This document shows positions 43,701 to 53,889 of a stretch of DNA of 64,000 nucleotides, piece by piece. Location: positions 2,765,001-2,829,000 of the forward strand of contig NZ_CP113056.1 in assembly GCF_026625645.1 (NCBI RefSeq), read 5' to 3'. The stretch's first letter is position 1, and the number at the start of each line of letters is the position of its first letter. A program made the translations under genes and the position numbers. Source of the stretch: Ancylobacter sp. SL191 (GTDB lineage Bacteria; Pseudomonadota; Alphaproteobacteria; Rhizobiales; Xanthobacteraceae). The notes beneath the pieces were generated by a model. The model saw nothing but the letters and a program-made list of their open reading frames with translations, ran no database searches and was not told where the DNA came from.

Positions 43701-46700
43701 GCGCTCCTCGACGATGCGGGCGATTTCATCGGTGCGGGAGTCGAACAGCGCGGTGACCTCGCCGGCGCGGTCGACCAGCGTGCGGCTGACATTGTCGACA
43801 AGGCTGGTGAGGCTGCTTTCGATCTCGCCCGCCTCGTTGCGCAGCTGGCCGGCGACCGCGCCGATGCGCTGGCCGAGCAGGTCCGCCATGGCGGCGCCGC
43901 GCACCTCGACGGAGGTAGCGACATTGTCGATGCGGCCGATGACGGTTTCCTCGAAGCGGTTGACCCGCTGGTCGAGCGTGTCGGCGATTTCCTGCGCGCG
44001 GGCCGCCAGCGTGCGGTCGGCCTGCTCGATGCGGTCGCTGAGCTGCTCGGTGACCGCGCCGGCGCGGTCGTCGAAGAAGTTGCTGAGCACGTCGAGCGAG
44101 CGCGTCATCGCGTCGTTCGCCTTCATCGCGCCGTCGGTCAGGGTGCGGGCGGCCTGATCCATCCGGTCGCTGATGCCGGCGGTGACTTCCTGCGCGTGCT
44201 GGGTGAAGAAGCCGTCGAGCACGCCGAGCGACTTGTCCATCGCCTCGGTGGCGAGGCGCGCGCCCTCGGTCATGGTCTGGGCGAATTCCTGCGTGCGGCC
44301 GGCCAGCGTCTCGTTGAGGCCTTCCACGCCGCGGTCGAGCACGCCCTCAATGTTGGCGATGCGCAGATCCAGCGAGGAGGCGACCTGCTCGGTCTTGGCG
44401 GTGATCTGGTCGTCAAAGCCGGCGAGGTTGGCGTCCATTGCGCGGGTGATGGCGTCGACCCGCTCGGTGATGCGCTGGACGACATCCGAGCCGTTGGTCT
44501 GGAGCACGGTGTCGAAGTCGCGCAGGCCGTCGGTGATCTGCCGGCCGAGCAGCGAGGTGTCGGTGGCGATGCGGGCGGCGAGCTCGTTGCCGCGCACCGA
44601 GATGGTCTCCTCCAGCATCTGCAGGCGGGAGTTCAGCATCTCGCGCACCGCTTCGGCGCGGTTGCCGAGGGCGGAGGTCAGCTCGTCGGCGGTCTCGCGG
44701 AACTGGTCGGTGGCGCGGTTGCCGCGCTGGGCGATGGCCTGGGCCACCTCGTCGCCAGCAAGCGTGATCTGCTCGCTGACCGCCGTGCCGCGATAGGTGA
44801 TGTCGGAGGACAGGCGCGTGGCGGCATCCGCCAGCGTGTCATGGGCGTTGGCGCCCGCGTCGGAGATCTCGCGCACCACGCGCTGGCCGGTCTCGCCGAG
44901 CAGGCGCTCCAGCTCGGAGCCGCGCACGGCAATGGTGTCGTAGATGCGGTTGCCGGTATCGGCGATGCGGTCGGCGAGGTCGTCGCCGCGCACGGTGATG
45001 GTTTCGGCGACGCGGTTGCCGGTCTCTTCCAGCTTGCGCACCACTTCCCCGCCACGCACCGACATGTCGAGCACCAGCGACTCGCCGGTGGACTTCAGCG
45101 TGTGGTTGACCTCGCTGGCGCGGATGGCGATCTCGTCGGCGAGGCGCGTGCCGGTGCCGACCAGCGCCTCGGTGATCTCGTCCGAACGGGCGGCCAGCGT
45201 CTCGGTCAGGGTGTGGGTGGTGGCGGTGAGCTTCTCGCCCATCTCCGTCGTGCGGGTGGTGACGACGTTGGACAGCTCGGTCGCGGTGCTCAGCAGGCGG
45301 GCGCCGATCTCGTCGGTGCGGTTCGCCAGCGTGTCGGTGAGGTTGGCGGTGACGCCGGAGAGGCGCGTGGTGATCTCGTCGGTCTGCGACGTCAGCGTCG
45401 AGATGAGGTGTTCGCTGGCTTCCGACAGGTTGGTGTTGACGTCGGAGCCGGTGGCCTGGAGGCGGTCGATCAGGTCGCCGCCCTTCTCGGACAGCGCGTC
45501 GATGATGGTGTCGCCGACGCGGCCCAGCGCCAGCGTGATGTGCTCGCCCTTGTCGGAGAGCGTGCCGGTGACGCGGTCCGCCGCCTCGTTGATGGTGGCG
45601 TTGATGCGCTCGCTGACGCCGTCCACCTCATGGGTGAAGGAAAACTGCGCGCCGGAGATGGTCTCGCGCAGATGGTCGGCATGGGTGAGGATCAGCTCGC
45701 GCTCGGCCTGGAGGCGCTCGATGAGGTGGCGCATGCGCACCTCGTTTTCCTCATAGGCGTGCTCGAGCGAGGAAATCTCGCTGCGCACCAGCGCTTCCAG
45801 CTCGCTGGCGCGGGCGATGGTGCGCTCCACGCCGTCATCCATCGCGGCGACCTCGCGGCGCACCACCTGGCTGACATTGACCACGGCGTCGGCGCCCGAA
45901 CGGTCGGGCTCGGCGATGCGGATCGCCACCTGCGCCATGGAATGGGCGACGATGCGCATTTCCTGCATCCGGCTCACCATGGCGGCGAGCACGGCGAAGA
46001 ACACCGGCGGCACGACGAGGCCAGCCAGCGTCGTCAGCAGGGCGGTGGAGGAGAACAGGTCGGCGCCGGGCTGGCTGAACTGGGCGTAGGAGATCAGGCC
46101 GCCAAGGCCGAGCCACAGGGCGGAGGCGCCGGTGGCGAGGTAATAGGGCGTCGGCGGCGGGCGGCGCTGCAGCGCGGAGAGCAGCTGGCCGATGGTCTGG
46201 CGGTCGTCATTGGCGGCGCGCGGGCCCTGCGGGGCCGCACGGTTGGCACGGCGCGGCTCGGCGGTGGCGGGCGCGGCAACGGCGGCAGCCGCCGCTCCGG
46301 CGACGGCACCGGCGGCAAGGGCGGGCGCGATGGCCTCGGCCGCGGCGAGGGCCGGCGCGGCGGGAACGTCGTCACGCGCGGCCGGCTCGGCGGATTCCAG
46401 ACCGAAATCGAAGCGCGGCTCGACATGCGGCGCGTAGGACGGCTCGGCGTCGGCCGGGTCGGTCAGCGGCAGCTCGAAGGCGTCGTCGGGATAGGGCTCG
46501 CCCGTCAGCGTGTCGGCGTCGAGATCGCTGGCGCTGAGGAACGACGGTTCGTCGAAGAGCGGGTCGCGGAAGGCGTCGTCGCCGGCCGGGTCGAAGGCGC
46601 TGGTGCGCTCCTCGATGCGCGGGCTCTGCGGCTCGCGGGCGGGGGGCAGATCGACGCCGGTCGGGCTGAAGTCCTCGCCGGTGGCCTGCCGTGCGCGCTC

Positions 46701-46829
46701 GGTCTCGTCCGTCGCCGGCGAGGTGGCATCCGCGTCATCGGTCACAAGGTCGAGGTTCAGAGCTTCCTCGATGGCCGACAGCGCGGCCTCCGCGGGATCC
46801 TGATAAACCTTCTTCGTATTCGTCGACAT
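40761..46829 (-). CDS. gpr: growth pole ring (GPR) protein homologue, giant membrane coiled-coil protein
   Basis: A 2,022-residue protein. Residues 1-225 are acidic and Ala/Pro-rich; two membrane segments lie at about 229-250 and 262-286; residues about 290-1720 are long helical repeats of 11/33-residue period, apolipoprotein-like, with near-identical 33-residue units at about 1195-1410; about 1724-1850 is Pro/Ala-rich; the last 130 residues are a conserved-looking domain (ESLDSLSVDIARMIDHEAAVDLWERYKRGERNVFTRRLYTMQGQQTFEEIRRKY). This architecture is that of GPR of Agrobacterium, which forms a ring at the growing pole and is needed for polar growth. GGAGG precedes the ATG. Its length makes antisense open frames common here. 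Confidence 0.85.
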   Translation of the reverse strand: MSTNTKKVYQDPAEAALSAIEEALNLDLVTDDADATSPATDETERARQATGEDFSPTGVDLPPAREPQSPRIEERTSAFDPAGDDAFRDPLFDEPSFLSASDLDADTLTGEPYPDDAFELPLTDPADAEPSYAPHVEPRFDFGLESAEPAARDDVPAAPALAAAEAIAPALAAGAVAGAAAAAVAAPATAEPRRANRAAPQGPRAANDDRQTIGQLLSALQRRPPPTPYYLATGASALWLGLGGLISYAQFSQPGADLFSSTALLTTLAGLVVPPVFFAVLAAMVSRMQEMRIVAHSMAQVAIRIAEPDRSGADAVVNVSQVVRREVAAMDDGVERTIARASELEALVRSEISSLEHAYEENEVRMRHLIERLQAERELILTHADHLRETISGAQFSFTHEVDGVSERINATINEAADRVTGTLSDKGEHITLALGRVGDTIIDALSEKGGDLIDRLQATGSDVNTNLSEASEHLISTLTSQTDEITTRLSGVTANLTDTLANRTDEIGARLLSTATELSNVVTTRTTEMGEKLTATTHTLTETLAARSDEITEALVGTGTRLADEIAIRASEVNHTLKSTGESLVLDMSVRGGEVVRKLEETGNRVAETITVRGDDLADRIADTGNRIYDTIAVRGSELERLLGETGQRVVREISDAGANAHDTLADAATRLSSDITYRGTAVSEQITLAGDEVAQAIAQRGNRATDQFRETADELTSALGNRAEAVREMLNSRLQMLEETISVRGNELAARIATDTSLLGRQITDGLRDFDTVLQTNGSDVVQRITERVDAITRAMDANLAGFDDQITAKTEQVASSLDLRIANIEGVLDRGVEGLNETLAGRTQEFAQTMTEGARLATEAMDKSLGVLDGFFTQHAQEVTAGISDRMDQAARTLTDGAMKANDAMTRSLDVLSNFFDDRAGAVTEQLSDRIEQADRTLAARAQEIADTLDQRVNRFEETVIGRIDNVATSVEVRGAAMADLLGQRIGAVAGQLRNEAGEIESSLTSLVDNVSRTLVDRAGEVTALFDSRTDEIARIVEERGNGLLAALEDRSLGITSEISRASGELLAAIDDHRDNLVRALDNTRSGAVDDIARASEELLHVLETRSDAIVSAFEQATGGRAEQLMQMSDEVLNNVEQRTAGLLDAFQRSSQTTATEMARIGDDLLANLGNQSGDVVSALQQLSSHVTGEIARAGDGLLTEFDGRGSHLVDTVKHVSGQVVDEIARASDALLAEFDGRGSQLVETVRQTSDVTSSEFTRLTEEFIRTLDERGSNLVDAARQTAEFASTELSRVGDEFVQTLDGRGNNIVEAARQSAEFTSGELSRLTEEFVSTLDGRGSSIVDAARQSAEFATGELSRVTEELVTALDGRGATIVDAARQTADFTTGELSRLTEEFVGALEGRGAGLIEAISESGRAAVAEIGATNQALQGDVAGLLERLGEVNVQLQDVLAGSANNLAAIEGAISERLSAFQSTVYSVEEASRGASTRMDEQIRELREVSGSVLQDVTALSENFSQQAGIITSVATALGAAHENLDETLGGRHEALLAVAEKVGGRTAELDERLGAYARSIEQTFSKAEQRVAELSKAILETASQSTSTIVAQQEDIRSATEAERERTLASLRETYRQAVEEVNTLMGDASRGFHGTAEELRDSVAAIKTMLETTREEMKRGILELPEETEANASAMRRTIAEQIKALAELNDIVSRHGRTLDVDNGIRARAPQPLPQAQAPAPVAPAPVIEAPAPVVAAPVVAAPVAPAPVAQAPAPAPTPAPAPAPAPAPVAARPAPAQPAARPAPPAPRQAQPAPRYEPARPAQPAAPRYEPSRPAAARPAPAAPVAPRRPVTTPSAPARQPTEGQQGGWLSELLARADHEGPSLAPSAPRGRAPEGRPARVERESERPVHHAIESLDSLSVDIARMIDHEAAVDLWERYKRGERNVFTRRLYTMQGQQTFEEIRRKYRRDLEFRDTVDRYIGEFERLIEQVGRDERGQQLTKTYLTSDTGKVYTLLAHAAGRFD
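42600..43250 (-). repeat. 99-bp tandem repeats within the gpr gene
   Basis: The string TCCTCGGTGA recurs at about 42637, 42736 and 42835 and related copies continue to about 43250, each 99 bases apart. The units encode 33-residue repeats of the form GELSRLTEEF...LDGRG...VDAARQ. Identity at the DNA level is higher than in the rest of the coiled-coil region. Confidence 0.8.
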
Positions 46830-48560
<1,731 letters not shown>

Positions 48561-48564
<4 letters not shown>

Positions 48565-50024
48565 TTCAGCCGGTCGCCGAGCAGGAATTCGAGGGCACGG
48601 TCGAGGCGTATATGGGGCATGGGCAGCGCCTCGCCATCGCCATTGCGCGTCACCAGCGGCGGGCGGAAGCGCAGAAAGCGGAAATCCCCGCCCTGCGCAT
48701 CGGCCAGCCCCTTGAAGCCGAGGGTGGGGTCGAACAGAACGGAGGGGTTCTCCGGCAGGTCGCCGGGGAAGACGGCGGCCTCGGCCAGCCCGTCAAACTC
48801 GTCCGCCCCATGCTGGCCGGCTTCGGGCACGCCGACAATGGCCGGCAGATGCGCCCGGCCGCGCTTCACCATCGCCTCGCGGGTGGCGCGGACGGCGGCG
48901 AGCGCCACCACGTCGATCTCCGCCCCGGCGCTCGACGCCCGCCCCAGCGCGCGCTCGACGAGGCGGCGCAGGATGGCCTCCAGCGGGTCATGGCTGGTGT
49001 GGTGGAGATGGTCGGCCTTGGTGGCGGCGAACAGCACCTTGCCGATGCGATGGCGGAACAGCGCCGAGAGCCAGGAATTCCGCCCGACCCGGAAAGCCGC
49101 GAGAATGCCGTCGAGCGCGGCCTCCAAATCCGCCAGCGCCGCCGGCCCGGCATTGAGCGCGCTCAAGACGTCGATCAGCACGATCTGCCGGTCGAGCCGG
49201 GCGAAATGGTCGCGGAAGAAGGGGCGGACCACATTGTCCTTATAGGCCTCATAGCGCCGGCGCATCATGGCGTGCAGCGAGCCGGGCTTCGCCTCCTGAC
49301 CGGGCGAGAGGTCGAGCGGGGCGAAGGTCAGCGCCGGCGAGCCTTCGAGATCGCCGGGCATGAGGAAGCGGCCGGGCGGCAGCAGGCTCATGGACACGGT
49401 CTCCGCCCGGCAGGCGGCGAGATAGTCGGTGAACAGCGCGGCGAGTTCGCGCGCATGGGCCTCGTCGGCCGGCGCGTCCGGGTCGAGGCTGTCCAGCCGG
49501 CCAAGGAACAGGCCGGCGAGATGCCGGCGCGCCGGGGCGCGGGCAAGGTTCAGGCTGTTGGCGGCGAAGGCCGAGAAGTCCTGATCGAGCAGCGGCAGGT
49601 CGAGCAGCCATTCGCCGGGGTAATCGACAATGTCGAGGGTGAGCGAGCGCCGCCCGCCGCGCGTCGGCGCGTAGTCGATGGCAAGGCGCAGCTCGCTGAT
49701 ACGCCGCGTCGAATCCGGCCAGCGCCGCTCATCCACCAGCGTGGCCAGATGCCCCTCATAATTGAAGCGCGGCACCGCGTCGTCCGGCTGCGGCTCCAGC
49801 CGGGCGCTCGCGATGCGGCCCTCATGCATGGCCTGGAACACCGGCAGCCGCCCGCCGCGCGCCAGCGCATGGATGAGCGCGGTGGTGAAGACGGTCTTGC
49901 CCGAGCGCGACAGACCGGTAATGCCGAGGCGCAGCGTCGGGTTTGCGAGATCCTCCGCCCGGTCCAGCAGGGTCAGGGCGGTGAGGCGGGCCTCGTCGAT
50001 CAGCTCTTCATACCAGGAGGGCAA
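48561..50024 (-). CDS. YcjX-like P-loop NTPase
   Basis: A 487-residue YcjX/DUF463-family protein with a P-loop GLSRSGKT at 37-44 and an early switch-like block TLDIVDYPGEWLLDLPLL. The family is an ATP/GTP-binding stress protein often coupled to YcjF; its role is not known. Start is a TTG at 50024 with AAGGAA seven bases upstream. With the histidine phosphatase upstream it forms a three-gene minus-strand operon. Confidence 0.88.
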
Positions 50025-50048
50025 AGCGATTCCTTGTTCTCGGCTCTC

Positions 50049-50561
50049 TCAGTCTTTCGCCACGCCCAGCGCGCGCGGGGTGACGAATCGCTCCAGCGTG
50101 CCCTCGCCGGTGGCGATATGCGCCCAGTCGGCGCCGGGCACGTCGATCACGGCGAGCGCGCCGGTCGGGTATTTCGGCAGCACCTTCACCCGGTGGGCGC
50201 GGGTGAGCAGGCGGGCGGCCAGTTCCTCCGTGCCGGGATTGTGCCCGACCAGCATCAGCGGCGAGTGGCCCTCCTGCGCGCGGATGATCTCCAGCAGCCG
50301 GTCGGCCGAGGCCTCATAGATGCCGGCCTCGAAAACCGGCGGGGTGTGCGCGGGCCAGGTGCGGGTGGCGATGTCCCAGGTCTCCAGCGTGCGCCGCGCG
50401 GGGGAGACCAGCGCGCGGGCGGGAAAAAGGTTGTTCTCCGCCATATAGGCACCGATCGCCGCCGCGCCACGCTCGCCGCGCGGGGCAAGCGGGCGATCAC
50501 GGTCGGCAACGCCCTCCGGCCAGGCGGATTTGGCGTGACGAAGCAGAAACAGGCGCGGCAT
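50049..50561 (-). CDS. SixA-like histidine phosphatase
   Basis: A 170-residue phosphohistidine phosphatase of the histidine phosphatase superfamily. The catalytic RHG-equivalent is LLRHAKSAW at residues 6-14, and the second histidine is in LMLVGHNPGTEELA. The small single-domain form resembles SixA, which dephosphorylates HPt or NPr phosphohistidines. It lies 24 bases upstream of the ycjX-like gene; a functional link is only suggested by the operon. Confidence 0.87.
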   Translation of the reverse strand: MPRLFLLRHAKSAWPEGVADRDRPLAPRGERGAAAIGAYMAENNLFPARALVSPARRTLETWDIATRTWPAHTPPVFEAGIYEASADRLLEIIRAQEGHSPLMLVGHNPGTEELAARLLTRAHRVKVLPKYPTGALAVIDVPGADWAHIATGEGTLERFVTPRALGVAKD

Positions 50562-50845
50562 CGCAATCCTCCGGCTGACGAGACAGCGGCTCGATACCTC
50601 ACATATAGGGGCGGAATGACGGCATTGCCCGCGCCGACGCTGCGTCCGGGTGCCTCAACCCGTTGCGTTCACCGGGTGACCCGCGCCCGGCCGGACGCGG
50701 ATGCCGTCTGGCAAGCTCCCGTTAAGGCTGTCGTGCAGGATTATGACGATGACGTCGTGGGCGGCACCTTACGTGACTTTTCGGCAACCACAGGCGGCCC
50801 TTCCTCGTATATGTATTGTGACGGTTCTTCAGCAGGGTGTGGTCA

Positions 50846-51721
50846 ATGCGTTCGATCGTTGCGACGGGTCTCGTGGTTCTGGCGTCCTCGGTGGGGATCG
50901 CCACGATGGCGTCTGCCGCCGACATGTCCGTGGGCATGCCCGCGACCGCGTCGGCCACCGTGTCCGCGCCCGCGGCGGTGGATCGCGAATGGACCATCAC
51001 GGTCGGCGGCTATGTGATGGCGCAGCCCGACTATATGGGCTCGGATGACTATGAGGCGGCTTTCCGCCCGATCATCAGCATCTCGCGCGCCGACAAGCTG
51101 AGCCGCTGGCGCAGCTTCAATGACAATGCGAGCATCGCGCTCTACGACACCGGCAAGGTCGAGGCCGGTATCACCGGCAAGATCGACTGGAAGCGTGACG
51201 CTGGCGATTCGGACGATCTGCGCGGTCTCGACGATGTCGATTACGCCTATGAGATCGGCGGCTACGCCCAGTGGTACCCGGTCGACTGGCTGCGCCTGCG
51301 CGCCGACCTGCGCTACGGCTTCGGCGGCTTCGAGGGCGCTGTGGCCGACTTCGCCATCGACGCGATCTACTTCACTGATTTCTGGGGCGGCATGGCGATC
51401 TCCGCCGGCCCGCGCATGACGCTGGCGAGCTCGGGCTATATCGACGCTTATTATGGCATCACGCCGGAAGAATCGGCGTCGGCCATCGCGCTGGGCAACA
51501 ATCTGGGGACTTACGAGGCGGGCGGTGGCCTATACTCGGTCGGCTTCGGCGGCCAGATCCTCAAGCGCTTCACGCCGGCGATCCTCGGCTCGGTGTTCGC
51601 CGAGTACAAGTATCTCGCCGACGATGCCGCCGACAGCCCGCTGGTCGTTCAGAACGGCGACCGCAACCAGTTCCAGGCGGGCGTGTCGCTCTCCTACACC
51701 TTCTTCCTCGGCTTCGACTGA
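50846..51721 (+). CDS. MipA/OmpV-family outer-membrane protein
   Basis: A 291-residue exported beta-barrel protein. A Sec signal ends TMASA-AD; the mature part has alternating strands with Asp/Tyr-rich turns and ends in SLSYTFFLGFD. MipA/OmpV proteins include scaffold partners of murein synthases and porin-like proteins. GTG at 50837 is an alternative start three codons upstream. The 284 bases before it (from the sixA start) hold its promoter, with TATATG-like text near 50810, and no other gene. Confidence 0.82.
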   Translation: MRSIVATGLVVLASSVGIATMASAADMSVGMPATASATVSAPAAVDREWTITVGGYVMAQPDYMGSDDYEAAFRPIISISRADKLSRWRSFNDNASIALYDTGKVEAGITGKIDWKRDAGDSDDLRGLDDVDYAYEIGGYAQWYPVDWLRLRADLRYGFGGFEGAVADFAIDAIYFTDFWGGMAISAGPRMTLASSGYIDAYYGITPEESASAIALGNNLGTYEAGGGLYSVGFGGQILKRFTPAILGSVFAEYKYLADDAADSPLVVQNGDRNQFQAGVSLSYTFFLGFD

Positions 51722-51752
51722 GACGGGATGAGCATTCCCGGTGCTGAACCAG

Positions 51753-51789
51753 CGCCCCGGCATCGCATGGTGCCGGGGCGTTTTGTTTT
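51753..51789 (+). terminator. intrinsic terminator after the MipA gene
   Basis: CGCCCCGGCA (51753-51762), an 8-base loop, TGCCGGGGCG (51771-51780), then TTTTGTTTT. A perfect 10-bp stem. Confidence 0.93.
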
Positions 51790-51988
51790 GCGTGGATAAT
51801 CGGGGCTTTGCCGTTTGGCCCGGCGCTTGCCTCTTCGGACGCGGGTCGGCCGGCAACAGCGCGCAAGACGCTGAAAACGCCCGGATTTCATGTCGTATGC
51901 GTGACGACGAGAACTGTTGTACCGGGCGATCCGGCGGTCTATAAGCGGCGCCCGAAGGGGTGACCCCCGAACACGAGGACGAAGGCCG

Positions 51989-52405
51989 ATGTCGGTGGAG
52001 ATCGACCAGGAATATCGCCCCCGCGAGGACGAGCCTTTCATGAATGAGCGGCAGCGGGAGTATTTCCGCCAGAAGCTGCTCGCCTGGAAGGATGATATCC
52101 TGCGCGAGGCGCGTGAGACGCTTCAGCACCTTCAGGACGAAAACCAGAATCACCCGGACATTGCCGACCGGGCCTCTTCGGAAACCGACCGCGCCATCGA
52201 ACTTCGGGCGCGTGATCGCCAGCGCAAGCTGATCGCCAAGATCGACTCGGCGCTGGAGCGGATCGACGACGGCTCCTACGGCTATTGCGAGGAGACGGGC
52301 GAGCCTATCTCGCTCAAGCGCCTCGAAGCCCGGCCGATCGCGACGCTCTCCATCGAGGCGCAGGAGCGCCATGAGCGCCGCGAGCGCGTCTACCGCGACG
52401 ATTAG
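51989..52405 (+). CDS. dksA: RNA polymerase-binding transcription factor DksA
   Basis: A 138-residue DksA/TraR protein that binds the RNA polymerase secondary channel and works with ppGpp. The coiled-coil tip motif DxxDxA is intact (D57, D60, A62). Of the four zinc cysteines of E. coli DksA only C100 remains; the others are T103, S121 and A124, as in the zinc-independent DksA of alphaproteobacteria. ATG at 51989 follows ACGAGGACGAAGG. It stands alone between two terminators. Confidence 0.93.
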   Translation: MSVEIDQEYRPREDEPFMNERQREYFRQKLLAWKDDILREARETLQHLQDENQNHPDIADRASSETDRAIELRARDRQRKLIAKIDSALERIDDGSYGYCEETGEPISLKRLEARPIATLSIEAQERHERRERVYRDD

Positions 52406-52430
52406 GGCGCGGCACGCAATACTGATCTGA

Positions 52431-52464
52431 AAAGGGCGGCCCGATCATCCGGGCCGCCCTTTTT
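52431..52464. terminator. intrinsic terminator of dksA
   Basis: AAAGGGCGGCCCG (52431-52443), loop ATCATC, CGGGCCGCCCTTT (52450-52462) and a T run: a 13-bp perfect stem. With A-run on the left it can also end the convergent FliO-like gene. Confidence 0.93.
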
Positions 52465-52489
52465 GTTGGCAGAGAGGGAGGCGCCGCGC

Positions 52490-53587
52490 TCAGGGGCGCT
52501 TGCGCCCCAGCAGGTTCGCCATCTCGATCTCGAACGCATCATCCCCCGGCGCGGCCGCACGGTCCTGCGCGGTGGGAACGACGACGGGCGGTGCCTTTTC
52601 GGTGGGCACCTCGTCGCTCGCGGTGAGCGGCGGCAGGATCTCCGGCGCGGCGGCGGCCGTCGGCTCGTCCTTCACCGCAATGAGCGGCGCGACATCGAGG
52701 ATCGGTGCCTCCGGGGCGGGCCGAGGGGCGGGCGTCGCGGCCGGCGTCGCGGTGACGGTCACGGTCGTCGCGGTCACGGTCGCGGTGCGCGCACCCTCGC
52801 CGGCGAGGGTGGGGCGGCGCAGCGTTTCCTCGAGCTGATCGACCATGCCGGCGAAGAACGGGTCGAGCTTCACCGCGACGCGCCCGCCTTCCGACTTTTC
52901 CGCCGGCTCAAGACGCGGCTCGGCCTTGGCCTCGGGCCGCACGGGCGGGCGCGGACGCGGCGTGTCCATCACGGGACGCGGCGGGGGCGGGGAGACCGGC
53001 TCCAGCTCCATGTCGAGGCGCGGCTCCGGGGCGGCGGGTTCGGCCGGCTTCACATTGGTGACGGGACGGCGTGGGGCGGCGGGGCGGATCAGCGGCTCGC
53101 GCGCCGCCACAGGCGCGGGGCGCTCCACGGCGCGTTCGACGGCGGGACGCTCGACCGGGCGGGGCTCGGGGCGGGTCTCCGGCTCCGGCGCCCGCGCCGC
53201 CACCGGCGCGGCGGCGGGTTCGGGCGCGGCGCGGTGCGGCTCGTCGAGGAAGACCGGGCGGTGATGCGGCTCGCCGTGATGGTGATGGGTGTGTCCGGTC
53301 GCCAGCGTCGGCTCGCCGGAGCGGATGCCGCTCTCGACGAGGAAATCGCTGCCGCCGCCGAGGATCACGAGGTGCTGCACCTCGTCGCGCTGGATCAGCA
53401 CGAGCCGGCGGGTCTGGTCGATCGGCACCTGGTCGAGCACGGCGAGGCGGTGGCCGGCGGCGACGCCATGGGCGCCCCGGCGCTTGCCGCGCCGCCCGAC
53501 GATGAGCGCCAGCACGGCCATGACGGCGAGGCCGCCAAAGGCCAGCCAGATGCCCAGCCCGCTCAGGGAATTCAGCGTGTCGCCCAT
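52490..53587 (-). CDS. FliO-like domain protein with long proline/alanine-rich tail
   Basis: A 365-residue protein. One membrane segment at residues about 9-30 (GIWLAFGGLAVMAVLALIVG) is followed by a short FliO-type domain (HRLAVLDQVPIDQTRRLVLIQRDEVQHLVILGGGSDFLVESGI) and then about 250 residues of Pro/Ala/Glu-rich sequence with a His-rich patch (GHTHHHHGEPHH). FliO belongs to the flagellar export gate, but no flagellar gene lies nearby, so this may be a non-flagellar relative. The ATG at 53587 follows AAGGAG; the open frame upstream is not used. Confidence 0.75.
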   Translation of the reverse strand: MGDTLNSLSGLGIWLAFGGLAVMAVLALIVGRRGKRRGAHGVAAGHRLAVLDQVPIDQTRRLVLIQRDEVQHLVILGGGSDFLVESGIRSGEPTLATGHTHHHHGEPHHRPVFLDEPHRAAPEPAAAPVAARAPEPETRPEPRPVERPAVERAVERPAPVAAREPLIRPAAPRRPVTNVKPAEPAAPEPRLDMELEPVSPPPPRPVMDTPRPRPPVRPEAKAEPRLEPAEKSEGGRVAVKLDPFFAGMVDQLEETLRRPTLAGEGARTATVTATTVTVTATPAATPAPRPAPEAPILDVAPLIAVKDEPTAAAAPEILPPLTASDEVPTEKAPPVVVPTAQDRAAAPGDDAFEIEMANLLGRKRP

Positions 53588-53889
53588 CGGTTCGGCTCTC
53601 CTTAAAACGCCGGATGACCGCTCTCTGCCACGCCGGTTTGCGCTCTTTGTGTCGCGGAAGCCCGTGCTCGGCAAGGGGAGGGCCAGCGGGAGGGCCGCCG
53701 GGAGGGGCCTCAGGCCCGCCTTGCATGCCTCGCGCCCCGGCGGCGGGGGACGCGGCGCGGGCACCCGGCCTCCCCTGCGAAAACGGGCATAGGGGCGAAT
53801 CGCCCTTGCCCCGCGTCGGCGGGTCAGGCACCAAGAAGACCTGATGAATCGCTCCCCGCCGCGTCGCGCGGGAGCCTTTTGGCTTGGAC
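53588..53889. other. divergent spacer between FliO-like gene and cckA, no gene seen
   Basis: About 300 bases with very high GC and many short runs of G or C around 53690-53770. No T-tailed hairpin, no TTAA-N7-TTAA box and no credible open frame. It contains the promoters of both flanking genes. Confidence 0.35.
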
